Below, piece after piece: positions 38,522 through 57,880 of a stretch of 64,000 nt of DNA. Location of the stretch: contig JAGGNK010003335.1 of assembly GCA_017590115.1 (NCBI GenBank), positions 11,833,380-11,897,379 of the forward strand, written 5' to 3'. How positions within the stretch are numbered: the stretch's first letter is position 1; the number at the start of each line of letters is the position of its first letter. The translations under genes and the position numbers were made by a program. Under the pieces are notes generated by a model, which made no database searches, was not told where the DNA came from, and saw only the letters and a program-made list of their open reading frames with translations. The stretch is from Montifringilla adamsi (lineage: Eukaryota > Chordata > Aves > Passeriformes > Passeridae).

Positions 38522-39810
38522 TGACAGTGGGATGCTGCTCCCTCAGCCCTCCGCAGAGCCCTGGGAAGAGCAAATGATGTCCCCAAAGGAAGGGGACAGC
38601 ACACAGTGCCCCACCTCCCCTCTGAGAAAAACACAGGGTGCAGAGGGCAGCTGCTGCTCCAGCCCCAACAAAAAATCCCAAACTATTGCCAGACTCTGCT
38701 TCTTGTCAGATGAAGGGAATTTAATTTTGTTATAGTGAATGCTGTTAGTCTAAAAATCTTTCTTTGCTCTTGGACAAAAGCTTGTAATTGGAGAAATAGC
38801 TCCTTTTAAAGTTATCTTCATCTGCCTACACCTTTAGAGGCAGCAAGAAACCAAAGACAAAACAGCACTGTTCATAGCATTTCAATGATTGCTCTGAAAG
38901 GCTCTATATCTGGGTCACCCTACTACAGTCCAGCATATAACTTCAGTGACTTGATATAAAGCCTTTTAATAACTAATTTCATATCATTCACACATTAACA
39001 GCAATAGAAAATTCATATTCACATTTCCTATTTCCAAATGCCGTTTTTAAAAAGCAGGTAGAAAATTATTCATTCCACTTTAAAAAGTAAAAACCTTTAA
39101 AATACTGTCCTAGCAAAAAAGTAAACACCCAGTTGATACAGTAATATATTCTGATCACAAACTACCTATGCAAAGTTGCTAATGTGACACACTGGGAACT
39201 TTGTATGGGTTTTCTGTACTTTTCCAGAACTGTTACAGAAAAAATATCACGATGTTACAGGGAAAGGGGAAAATTCATACCAACATTTCCCACTACTACT
39301 ACAGAGACTTCTGAGCACAGTGTTAAAACCATTTCTAGAAACTTAGTCATGATTTGCACAGTAATCTACAAGTGTTTCTTACTCTCTTTTAACTTTATTA
39401 GTTAGATGTTGTATTAAAATTAAATACCACCAGCAGGCAGAAGTGCCTGTGAATTTAACATAGCTATTTAAATAAGTGTGGCCAATTACTTATAAGAATA
39501 CATTTTGGTGGCTGGAACATGAAAACATTTATGAAAACTCACATGAAGAAAACTACTCACACACCTCAGCTTCTGGAGAATAAAGCTTGGGTTGTGTTTT
39601 TATCCAGTAAACACTGGGATAGAGCTGAGATACATTTTTCATGTTCAGAGGAATTTTAGCTAATCTGCATTAAAACTGAGGATGATCTTTGCAAATACAT
39701 TTCCCCATTGCTCTTATTCATGTATGCATTCCCACTGCGACAGCAAATATGGAAATAAATCAGGTGTTAAGATGGAAGAGGAAATTTATCCACTCCAGAA
39801 ACTATGTATA

Positions 39811-39968
39811 TATATATATACATGCGTATGAGAAAAAGACAGGGTTTTTTTTCCCCCCCTCAAAAAATCCCCACTCTTGAGAGAGAAGAGTATATATATA
39901 TGCATATGAGAAAAAGACAGGGGTTTTTTTTCCCCCCCTCAAAAAATCCCCACTCTTGAGAGAGAAGA
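39811..39968. repeat. Tandem duplication, two units of about 79 bp
   Basis: Each unit has a TA-rich stretch, then TATGAGAAAAAGACAGGG, eight T, seven C, and a segment ending CTCTTGAGAGAGAAGA. Copies occupy about 39,811-39,889 and 39,890-39,968; the second has one extra G before the T run. The TA stretches (TATATATA) at the start of each copy may have seeded the duplication. Confidence 0.95.
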
Positions 39969-42900
39969 TCTGGCACTGAGCTGCATGGAGCCAGGGAGCC
40001 CACTGTGCCCAGCACATCCTCCCTGCTGCAGGACATGCTTTGAAGAAGGAGTTCATATTAAGAAATCGATAGGTATGAAGAGCACATTTGAAGTTTTGTG
40101 ACAAGAAACAAAGGGATGGATCCCCATGGCAGGCCCTGGGCTCCTACTGGGGCCAGAGCATTCAGAGCTTTCCTGGTGCTGCAGGAGGTCACTGCACCAA
40201 CATTTTTAAAGCACCTCCAACCTCAAATACCCAAATCCTGCCACCAGAACAGAGCAGCAGAATAATCCATGGGGTCTCAGATTCCTTTGCACAAGAAAAT
40301 CCACAAGGTCTTCAGGATGGACTTTGAGGACTACAACAAACCAATTCAGTCTCCTAAACTTGTTAACCCTTGTTGAGCAGGAGATTTTCAGGAAGAGCCC
40401 AAGGGATTTACTGACATGGACATGCTGGCCTTGGGGCAGCAGGGCCAGCACATCCCATGTGTGCATTCAAGTCACAGCTGGCCAAGCCCATGGCTGTGGA
40501 TGAGCTCTAACAGTCAAATGCCAAAATCAGCAATCTTGTCTTCAGTTCCCCTCATCCCCAGGACATTCAACACAAGCTTTTTTGTCTCCCTAGAAAAATC
40601 TCAATTTTTACTCTGCATCAGGAGAACCATTTTTCCTCAGGAATGGGATCATCTCCCTGCTTAGAAATTACAGAGCATTCAGCACAATGAGCCTGCTTTG
40701 CAATGGAAGCCTCTGCTACATCATCAATGTTATGAAATAGTAATAATCAAACATAAGATCACTGTTAACTAAAGCCCCAAACACTAGCTGTGGATTCACA
40801 AAGCATCACTGAGAGAAGCAAGTAACTATTAGAGTAGTGTGAAATGTTTGCAGTGAAACCCAAAACCACATAAGGCTTGCCTGGTTTGGGATTTAATAAC
40901 AAACTGAAAACTCAGAACAGGTTTGCTGAGCAACTCACAAACCTTCTGAGTGAGGCTCAGACCAAATTAAGGTTTTGCATAATACTTCTGAGATCACACA
41001 AAAATTCTTATACTTGGAGGCAGAAAGAAGAGTAATCAAACAAACAATAAGCAGAAGCTGGTTTGACCCTGACCAAGTTCATTCAGCCCCAAGAGCAAAA
41101 TAAAGGAATTTATAAGCAGCAGTGATATTTGCCAACCCCAACAGGCTGAAACCAAGAGATTTTTGCAAGAATCCTTACAAAGTTACCCCCAGCTCTAGTG
41201 ATTTCATCACCAGAAAGAAGGCTGATACCACATGCATGAGGAGCACTCGTAGAGAGGCAAGCATGCAAGCCTGAATCTCAGTGTGAGAAGCCTCTACTGA
41301 TCAGTCTCCCATTTATCTCACAACAGCTCAAAATGCCTTTGGTTGCCTAAGTCATGTGGGAAATGTTCTGGGTAATGCTTCTCAGCTGCATCAATCACAA
41401 GTAAATCCTGGAGGATGTGTGTTTGGGTCCCTCCCCTCTCAGAAATGTGTGGGCTCACAGGCTCCCGGAGCTCGCATGAAGCACTCGAGGCCAACTTCTG
41501 TCTCTGAACACCCTGCTCAGAGGCCCAGGGGGTTTAGGCAGCACAGCCTGAAAAGAGAGCCTGGGAGACATCTCTGTGCAATGCTGAGGGTAGCTCTGTC
41601 ACCCAGCTTCTGCTCCTCTGACTCCTCCCTGATGGATCAATAACTCCCATCTAGCTCTGGAAGGGGCACAGCAATTGGGAGGCTGGGGTGGTTTCCAGCA
41701 CAAAATTCCAGATAACAGGCAAATATTCACACCCTGGGACATTTTGCACCTTGGATGTCTATCAGAGTGCTCCATGCCTGCCCTCCTTCTGTGTGGGAAA
41801 ACCCACCCAAGGAGCCAGCAGTGATGGGACCCCCAGGCTCCCACAGCCCATCCCTGGTGTGAGCAACGGGGGAGCAGGGCATTGGCAGACACAGCTTCCC
41901 CTGACTCCACACAGCCAGGTTCTGGTACTGACATGCTCAGGGAGACAAGGATAGCACCAGGACAGGGCAGGAACCTGCACTCCTGCCAAGAGGCCACTGC
42001 CAGAGCAGCTGGCATCTCCTGCCACTTTGCTGTGCCACCAGTGCTGTGATGAGCCCACGTCCCTGCAGGCTGGTGGGGATCAGCTGCAGCACTGACCCCA
42101 TCCAAAGCATCGCTCAGCAGCTCCCTCTCAGCAAAACCCACCTCATCCCCTCTGCTGCAGGGCAGGTTCTGCCTGCATCTCCTTCCCCCTCTCTCCAGAC
42201 ATGGAAAGCTACTGCAAAATGCATTATTTGCACATCTACTTAAGCAATGTGTTTGTGGGGAGGATGCAGGGAGTGTGATACAGTCCTCCCAGTCACTTTT
42301 CCACCTGCCTGGTATTTAGGATGAAAAGATGATCAGGCTTGTAAAATACAATCCACTACCTGATGACTTGTAAAGCAGTAAAACAGAGGTAATGAGTTTT
42401 TCATGTCTTTGCACAGTGAAATTCTACCCACAAACATAAAACTTTTCAGGTTACAGGCAGAAAGATTTCAAACCCATCTGTAGGTGAGTTGGCTGGGTGT
42501 GTTGGGACAAGTTACAGAGAGCCAAGATGAGCATCCTGCATATGTTGGGAGCACAGAGGCCTTTCAGACACTGGTAGGAGGTCATCCATTAAAATATACT
42601 TTGGTGTCATCTGATATCAAGGTATAGGAAATATTACAACCTCCAACCCATGAGTCCCCACCCCTGCTCCATGGACAAGAGCTCTGATGGCATTGGAAAG
42701 GCACAAACCTCCTCATTGCTCCCAAACTGCATCCAAAATCCCACATGAAGACCTTCAGTGTACCACCAGAGCAGGGCCAGGAGAAGTCCCGGCCACCCCC
42801 TGCCCCCAAAGGTCACACAGTCCCTCCCAGGGGAGCTCCAGCCCAAAGCCCCTTGACTTCCACCTCACCTAAAGATTATCAGTCCAAAAGATAGACAGTG

Positions 42901-43062
42901 GCCAGATTCTCACAACAGGTCCTGCCTCTGTTGGTAAATATTAGCAAAGCCAATCCCAGGTCACTGTCACCAGCCTGCTCAAGTACTCTGGGAAGAAGCA
43001 AAATTTGGGATGAGCCAGGAACGGCCTGTTTCAGCCCTTTTTCCACTCAATGTCTCAAGCAG

Positions 43063-43092
43063 GATATATATGATATATATGGCATATATATT
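43063..43092. repeat. Imperfect TA-rich microsatellite
   Basis: GATATATATGATATATATGG continues into CATATATATTTT; short AT runs are separated by G or GGC interruptions. Confidence 0.8.
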
Positions 43093-43371
43093 TTCTGCCA
43101 CTATATTTGGGGTTGCAGTGGCTATTCCTATTTTATCAGTCAGCAGGACTCCTATTGACTGGATGCAGCCATAAAAGGTAAAAAAGCCCCAGCAGGCACT
43201 GGTAACACCATTAAATATTGGTTCTGACAATGGTAAATTGGGTTTAAAAGTTTAGAACAGAGTGCCAAGAGAGGAGCCTTTTTCCTGAACCAAGGAATAA
43301 CATAAAGCCCCACTTTCTCCCCTATGTGACTTTTGTCATTATCATCTTTTCTGATTCTTACAAAGCAAACC

Positions 43372-43475
43372 TAATTAGGAAGCTCTCTCATTAGTCTTCC
43401 AGAAAAATTAGCACAGCTTATGCTAATTACTCCTGTAAAATTTAATAAACTCGTTGAAATGGGAATAGTCTAATG
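43372..43475. promoter_or_regulatory. Homeodomain-core cluster, candidate enhancer element
   Basis: TAATTA cores occur at 43,372-43,377 and 43,424-43,429, with TCATTAG, AAATTAG and CTAATGAG nearby in an AT-rich block. This arrangement suggests homeodomain binding, but AT-rich introns produce such motifs by chance. Confidence 0.35.
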
Positions 43476-46400
43476 AGGTTTTATTTATTGAACTAAGATA
43501 ACTGTAAGGAAAAAGGTTAGGATACCAGGATATCCAGAGTGGTAATAAAACCACAATTTATTCAATTTCTTCACAGGAATTTTATTGCAAACCTTTTAAA
43601 TTCAAATATGAGTTACAATTTGAAAGTTAAATCAATCTAGAATTTAATTTAATAACAGGAAGTGCTCTGTGTTTTCTTTAAGTGTGATTACAATACAGCC
43701 CTGCCACTGCACTCGTAGGAGGAATTGTGCATTTGTATTGTGACAATAATACCCCTTTTAAAATGAGTTCCTGTTCATCAGATCTTCATCTCAACACATG
43801 TAACAGGATTAGCAATAAAATATACAGGCTATGCTAAGAGGATGATACAGACACACACAGGTTTCCAAGAAACTTCCTTGGGATGACTGCTCTGTAATCA
43901 TAATAAACTAATTTTGTTCTCCAGAGAAAATTTAAATCACTGTTTTATATGAGTATAAATTTCTTTAGGTCCCCTTCACTGCTGTATCTGCTGCTACTAT
44001 AATAGAGCAAAGTATAAAACAATTTTATACAGAATAGTCATATCCTTTTTTAAACACAGCTACACACTTTCTTTCTTAAAACCCACATTTTCATTAAAAA
44101 GAAATATACAATTTGATTTCACATATATCCAGGTTTTGAAGGAGAATACAACACATGTAACTTTGAAGTTGCCAAAGAGCCTTTTCTCCAAGTTCACCAG
44201 ACCACCACAAAGCCAGAGCCCTCTCTATCCCAAGTCTCTCCAGCCTCATCAAAGAGAATTAATCAATCCCAAATAGTACTCCAACTTGTCAGAAGAAGAT
44301 AACATTTCCATGTAAGTACATATGTCAAAAATCCCATGGATAGATTCTATGTTAAACTCTATGTTAGGTCAGAGTCTGAGGATTCACAAGATTTGATGCA
44401 AGAGTTAGATTAAATCCATAGGCAAAGACTTGATCAGAACATCAGGCATGTGGGAGTGCTTTAGCCCAAATGGTAAATGAGTTCTCTAAGCTCAGTGCAA
44501 ATAAAAATAACTAAATATGGCTTTGCATATCAATTGACATAATAGTTTAAAACTGTGTGCATGGAGAAGTGACAATGGAGCACAAGCAAACACATGGCCT
44601 GACTTCTGCAGGCATTTTAATCACAGAACAATTTTAAAGGACTCGTTTTCAGGTAAAAAGGCTCCATATAAATCACTTCATCCTTTCCAAACCAAAGGGG
44701 ACAAGAAAAATGAATAGGATAAATGTCACAAGAAACATCACTAAAGCTGCTAACTGTATAAAGCACATACTTGCTTGGCCTAAATTGTTTGAACTAGCCC
44801 CAGCCAAGAAAAGGTTTTAAGTACCCTACTGGGACAGATGCGAAGCGGCAACAATAGAAGCCACACTAATGCAATCCAGGTAACACAATCCTGTTTCAAA
44901 AACACAGGGAGGGCTAATTACAGTACTGCTGAGTCAAATTTCTTATGCCATTGCAACCCACAGGAACAGGTCAAAATCAAGTGTTATTCAAACCACAGTC
45001 ATATCAACCTCCTGTATCAAAGTCACAATTTAAAACCAAGTGAAGAACTTAAAAGCTTAACCCATTCACAAGCCAAGTGTGATTCAGTGCGGGTGGCGAG
45101 GCAGGGTTTGTATTATCAGCTTGGAGTTGTGTTTACCTTGCATTTTAAGAAGAAACTTCAAAATTGGTAACTATTGCATCAATTCATGTAAAGACTGAGG
45201 TATGGATCACTGCTAGGAAGCTAAAGCTGGGGTTTTTTTCCTGTACCTATTTTCCTCATTTTGCAGGAAACATGTAACAGACAGCATCTCTGGCTTTCAA
45301 AATTTAAAATTATTTGCAACTGGCAGTTTTGCATACTAGATAGTTAAACAAAATATTTCTGTAAACCTGCCATTAGCATCTTAACATCTCACTTTCCAGT
45401 ACAATGAAAAATTCATGTGAATTTTGTAGCTTTCATGTTGCTCAAAATGCCACTCTAACACCATGTTTATAGCGTTCAGCTCTGCAGCATGCTTATAAAA
45501 CACAGCTCTGTACAGGTTTCACTGGGGGGCTTTCCCCCACACACACTTCCTCAGGTGCTACCTGATGCTCAGAGAAGATGAAAATATGCCTAGTTAAAAT
45601 AGATAGGGATATCTTCTGAGATTTAAACATTCTCAGGATGACTTCTTACAGCTAATCAAAACATCTGCTATAAGCATCCAATAAAAGCACTTTCCTACCC
45701 AACCCATCCAAGAACTGGGAGCTGGGATGAGCACAAGGCTCTGGACTGCTCTCCAGTGGAGCCCCCAACACATCAAACCCACTTCACCTTCTTTCATAAA
45801 ATGGATGCTCTGGAATGGAAGATTCTATGAACTTCTTACAGCAAACATAATTCAGACAGCAATGCAAGGAGAGGCAAATGCTCTGTGCCCTCATCCCTGT
45901 GTGTTTGGGGTCCCTCTATTCACAGCTCAGTGCAGGGTGTTGCTCTCCCCAGCCCTGACAGATCCTTTTGGTGCTTGGTGGCCCTTTAACTCCTCTGGAG
46001 TAATGCTGCACAATACCCTGGCTATCCCACACGGCTTTGGACAACACATTTGGACAATAAAAATGTAAAAATGGCTCTTTAGCTACCATTTTGCATAATT
46101 GGCAAGCAACAGAAACTACACATGGCTCAGAACAACAGGAATAGATGTATTGTACTACAATGATTTACTCAGTGATGTCAGATTAGCAATATGGATCTGT
46201 TTAAAAACACAATAATTAAGACAGGCAAAAATGAATTAATCAACTGACAATACAGTCAAAATAGTATTCCAACCAAAGAAAATAAGAGGAGGGAAAAAAC
46301 CTTACATTGCAGATCTATTTTCTTAACTGTTTTTATGCATAAATAAAAGCCTTAAAATGTAGATGGATTGCATCCAACAGAACTACAGTAGCTAAGTGAT

Positions 46401-46809
46401 AATGATTCAAACATTTTTCAAATAAAAGTTAAATATTTATAAGCACCCAACCACATTTCATAAATCACAAACTATTATTATTTTATTCCTGAAGCTTCCC
46501 TGGCATAGCATGTGAATTGAGTCACAGAAAGTCAGAAAGAAAAATCTCCTCTTTATGCACATGAATCAGTTACAAGAGCTGGAGCTCTCCCCAGAGCAGG
46601 GTGCTCCAGTATCCCTACATTTTCCCACATATGGCCCTTCCAAGGCAATCACAACTGCAAAGCACAACTAATTCTGCATCAAAAAAACCCAAAATTTCAT
46701 CCACATAGCCTCCTAATTCTTCCCCATTAGCAACACGGGGCAGGTGTTTCATTATAATGAGGAGAGAGAGGAAGAAAAAAAAAATGGAAGGAAACAATAG
46801 CAGTCCTTA

Positions 46810-53612
<6,803 letters not shown>

Positions 53613-53686
53613 CTGCACATTATTTCATGCGTGAGAAGAACTCGGCACATTTCTGGGTTCTTGTCTTGGCCTTCATATACTATTGC
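53613..53686 (-). CDS. EBF1: EBF1 exon 5 (residues 138-162, first half of COE zinc knuckle)
   Basis: This 74-bp exon follows a pyrimidine-rich TTTCTAG acceptor and ends at a GTAAGA donor. It encodes AIVYEGQDKNPEMCRVLLTH followed by EIMC and the first two bases of Ser162. It carries His157 and Cys161, the first two ligands of the family-specific zinc knuckle (H-X3-C-X2-C-X5-C), an atypical zinc site needed for DNA binding. The codons are more AT-rich than in exons 2-4, in keeping with the AT-rich surroundings. The remaining zinc ligands are in exon 6. Confidence 0.97.
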
Positions 53687-53994
53687 CTAGAAATAAAACA
53701 CGTTTTTAGTTGTACATAAGGTTGAGTTTGGAGAAAATCAAAACATGTCACGGTAAGCAAAGGCTCAGCGAGTTACAAACCACAGCTCAGGCTAAAGAGA
53801 GCTGGTATCTCCACCAAACCTGCTCCAAGACCTGCAGTTGTAAAACAACACAAGCTGAGTACAGCTAAATTCCCTCCTCTCTGTTGCACATCTCTCCAGC
53901 AGTGTGTAGGATGGGTTTTTTTAGTAGTCAAGACAACCACAATTTTCTTTTCAATTCAGAATAAAATATAAACCTAATAGCATTAAAAGGAAGG

Positions 53995-54059
53995 GGGGGA
54001 AAAAAGAAAGAAAGAAAAAAAAAAAACCAGCAAGGCTTGGTATACTTTGGGTCCTATTC

Positions 54060-54091
<32 letters not shown>
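53995..54091. repeat. A-rich simple repeat with (GAAA)n and A29
   Basis: GGGGGGAAAAAAGAAAGAAAG is followed by an A run at about 54,018-54,026 and then, after a short unique stretch, 29 A residues at 54,063-54,091. On the EBF1 sense strand this is a pyrimidine-rich region about 310-410 nt upstream of the exon 5 acceptor. Confidence 0.9.
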
Positions 54092-54093
<2 letters not shown>

Positions 54094-57000
54094 CAGAAAA
54101 GAGAGCTCATGCATTTTTAATTACAAAAGCTGCACAGCCCAGGCATTTTCCTGGTAGCTCCTGAGAAAGTGCCTGGGCCTGATTCTTCCCTTGAACCTCC
54201 TGATCCAGCTCTTTCCAGAGAGCACCTCCGGAGTTACAGGGATATAAATAAGTGAGGAGAAGGCCCTACCAGAGCAGAGGAGACCAAAACAAACAGAGGA
54301 TCAACCAGCTTGAGAAATTTGACTCTGAGACAGCACAGGGAGAATCCTTTAAGCTAAAACTGTGGAAAGGCAGAGTGTTCACATTTCAAGAGGAGTCTAC
54401 GTTCGCTCCCACCAGCAGCACCAGCAGCGAGGGATCGGCGTTACCCGCGAGCTGGGTTAGTGCTCACAGCCCCTGTGGGACAGGATTCCCATCTCAGCCC
54501 CACAGAGTCATGTTTTCCAGCCACCCCTGCTCCCAGGCACCAGCCCCCCAGCAGCAAAACAAGAGTGGAGTTTCCCTTGCAACAGCATCTTTTGCTGGCA
54601 CTGAGGTTTCTAAATCTTTTAGGGTGGCACTCCGGAGCTGGGATTGGAGCCCCAGGCTTGGAGAGATGACCACCCCTGCATCTGAGCATCAGCACTACCC
54701 TTGAGCTTGGTGTGACCTTTTCAGCCTCTAAAGCACAGAATTTAGAACAAGAAATTGGGGGGAAAATCTCAGCAGGTAAAATGATATCTGAGATGTGTCT
54801 CCCTAGAGCTAACGATAAAATAGAGACAGAAATTTAAGAAGTGCGCTCTATGGTTTAAACACGTTTTAAGGAATGAGATCAATTTGAAATGGAAGCATGG
54901 AAAATACTGACAGAAAAGTAAGTTAGCTTAATATAGAGCAAACTGCTTTTCCAGTCCTTACAAACGTAACCCACAGAGGGTAAGAGGTGTGGTACTTCTA
55001 GAAGGGGCACAAATCTCAAGAAGCATGCACTGACCCTTACACAATTTAAATGGCAACATGCAACATTAATATAATGCATTATAAAATTCCTTAATATTTC
55101 CATAAATAATATCAGGAATGGGCCTGTGTTACCTTCGGTAGTTTTAATTTTTTTACTTCAGTTTTGCTACAAGACTTCCCTGAAAACTTAAGAGCCTCTG
55201 GGCTGTGGTTTTATAGCTGATAAAACAGAGGCTGCCACTAATTGCCACTAATGGGCCCAGAGCCTCACCTGGCTTCTGCCCCCTCATTTCCCCCAGTGAG
55301 GGACAACAGCTGTGAACCCAGCACTGGGAAAAGGGGGATGCACAGAAAGTCCCTCCAGCACAGACACCAGCAATCCCCTGACCTCAGGTGGAACCCCCAC
55401 CTTGAGCTACTTCCACATCAGTGCCCAAGAGAGATACAGATGGTTTGCAAGAAGCCTTGGAAAATGGAATTATATGGATTACAGCAGGAGATGGGACAAA
55501 TTCAGAAGAGCCTCGTTCCCAGCAATAATGGGGAAGATGGGGAGAAGCTTCTTCCAGGCAAAGCCAGAGAACTGAAGTAACTGGCTGACACCTGGTGGGG
55601 TCAGTCAGCGGGGACATTGCAAAGACTCCAGAAAACCCCAGATCAGGTTCCACCTGGCAGTGGGACAGGCCAGGCAAGGAGGAAGCTCATGGCACTTCTT
55701 GGACTTCATCAACAGTTAAAAAATAATCTCTCTCTGAGAATGTAGAGCAGGAGGAAAAAGAGCAAATCTACTTCTGAGGCCTTTAGTGGAGACAAACACC
55801 TCCAGCCCCCCGTCACCTCCAGACAATCACAACGTGACATGAGAGGAGAGGGTTGCTGGACTCAGCTTGTTCTTCTCATACTTCCAAATATTAAAATAAA
55901 TTTACCCAGGATGGGTTAGCTTGCTGCCAGTAGAGCCAATGAAGTGCTAGAAACGACAAACCAGAACGCAAAATTTACTTTCCTTTTTCCCCCTTGCCCT
56001 CTCTCCTCCTCTCCCCTTCCTGCTGCTGTGCTTACTTAACCTCCAGGTAGCTGCTTAAATAACTCAACTAAATAGCAATAATGAACGGGCAGAGTCAACA
56101 CTGTGGTACATAATCACCTTGTCTGTTGTGTTTAGCATCAGTGATCCCTTCTTTGCGTGCATGACATTCTTCTGCCTCCCTCCACGTTAAGGATTTGCTT
56201 CTCACTTTATTTGCATTCAATTATCGAAGTTGCACCCGTGCACATTTTGTTTTCTCCGCGTCAAGCGCGGCTCCTCTTGCCTTCCCTATTCCTGCAGGAA
56301 TTCCTAGGAAATTCTGGGAAGCGGGAGGAGGCGCTGGGCTCATTTCTGAGCAGCTCATCCCCATCTCCCCACTCCTGTGTCCCAATTTACTTGTGTGAAG
56401 CACCAACTGCTTGCCCCCATGAATGGCTGCCCGAGAGCCCTGCAGATACTCGACCGCCTCGCAAACCGCGCCGCTCTGAAGCATTAATTCTACAATTAGT
56501 TTCAAAAAGGAAACAGGAACTGCTAAAGTTTCAGATCGTTAGAGCTGCCAGAAGTATTTTTACAGGAAGGGTCTCCTACGTTACTGTTGTGAAAATGTTT
56601 AACTCTCGGATTTGAAAAGCTGCCCTTTTTAACTAAAATATCTTGATTTTTTGAAATAAATTAAGCGGTTTTTAAGTTCGGGTTTTGAAACAGGGAGGTT
56701 GCGTCAGGGTTCCCTGTTGCATTAACGTCGTCGTGATTTTGTCAAATAGGGATCACATTAATGAGAGACAAAGTGAAAGTTACAGTGCATAAACTTAGAC
56801 CACAGCAGAGCTAAAAATAAGCCTGCAGATACACATCAGAGTTGCACAACAAAACACCGGCAAAGGAAATGCAAAATTATAGACTTTGGGTTTTTTCTTT
56901 TTGTTTACTTCATGTCGTTTTAACTCGCTGGTAATTCATAAGCACTTGAAAACAGTGTTTCTTCTCCTGAACAACATAAACATTTCCTCACAAAATTTGT

Positions 57001-57812
57001 CTTCCATTTTGCCAGCTGTTACTCACCCAAGAAACCTTACTGCAAGAAGTCCCAGTGAGTAACAGTCACTCACGCACAAACGGACCTCAAAATCCGGCCC
57101 CGAAAAATTTGTGTCAAAAATATAAGACTTCCTCACTTCTATTTAAATAAAGCTGCATAAAAAGCTAAATCAAATTCAATTCACTGCTTAACAGCAAATA
57201 AAAATTACTGCATTGAGCACATCACAGTCAAGTGCGTCCAAAAATTCACCTAAACTTTTCAGTGACAGACTTCATTATTAAAAAAAATTATAAGAAATAA
57301 AAAATAAAAAGGAATGGGGGCAAGACACAAGTCAAGGCTACAGTTCTCATTTAATCTACTTTTTCCCCAGTAGACGCAGTAAAATAAAGCAATAAAATAA
57401 TCGACAAACAAGCTGGAAAAATACAGAGACTGATTTTGTTCTTAACCATTCCTGAATAAATCCAGATTTATGCTGGTACAAGTGAGGGCAGAATTGTCTC
57501 ATGGTGTCAGTTTGCCAGTCAAGCAATCCTGCTTTCAGAACTGGACGAAAAACAATCTTGAAGGAATGAGATCATGGTCATTATATTACTCAGTTATGTC
57601 ATGGCCTTGATTTTAAAAGAGTAAGAGAAGGAGAGAAATCACCAATGTGTATCTAAATCCACTTGCTTTCAGATTCCATCTGCCTCACAAAACAAAGTAT
57701 CTCCCTTACCGAAATAAAAGAGAAGGGAAAACTCATTAAAATTAGGGTCTTTTCCAAAACAGAACTAAAATGATTTGGAATGACGTTTACAGCTGTACAC
57801 AGAGGGAGAAAA

Positions 57813-57880
57813 TAAAATCCTGGCCCCACCGAATTCAATAGGCGCTTTGCAATTGACTTCAGATGGGCCAGAATTTCACC
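57813..57880. repeat. Decayed palindromic interspersed repeat in intron 4
   Basis: The left arm AAATCCTGGCCCCACC, continuing to TTCAAT, pairs with the inverted right arm ATTGACTTCAGATGGG, continuing to CCAGAATTT. The two arms are about 25 bp each. The pattern of a Pu/Py palindrome built on ATTGACTTCAATGGG and CTGGCCCCA resembles an ancient repeat seen widely in reptile and bird genomes. The family name cannot be given from the sequence alone. Confidence 0.6.

Larger units (their letters stand above)
29695..39810 (-). other. EBF1: EBF1 intron 6, central segment: non-coding with enhancer-like blocks
   Basis: No exon was seen. The segment contains the inverted repeat at 31,278-31,416, a G run at 33,445-33,454, and A-rich runs near 31,117-31,131 and 35,508-35,524. 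A GC- and CpG-rich patch at about 35,840-36,065 is followed at once by an RFX-like site and TAAT-rich sequence (36,108-36,441). A G-rich motif lies at 38,507-38,521. The long AT-rich tracts at 32,930-34,250 and 36,190-36,480 have the look of conserved non-coding DNA, but conservation cannot be judged from one sequence. Confidence 0.7.

Noticed and set aside
40395..40407. GCCCAAGGGA as an EBF1 self-binding site
   Set aside because: It matches 9 of 10 positions of TCCCNNGGGA, but several such near-matches are expected by chance in 64 kb.
45780..45850. ATTCTATGAA near 45,825 as a CR1 3' tail
   Set aside because: There is only one unit of the octamer-like motif, and no CR1 body sequence precedes it on either strand.
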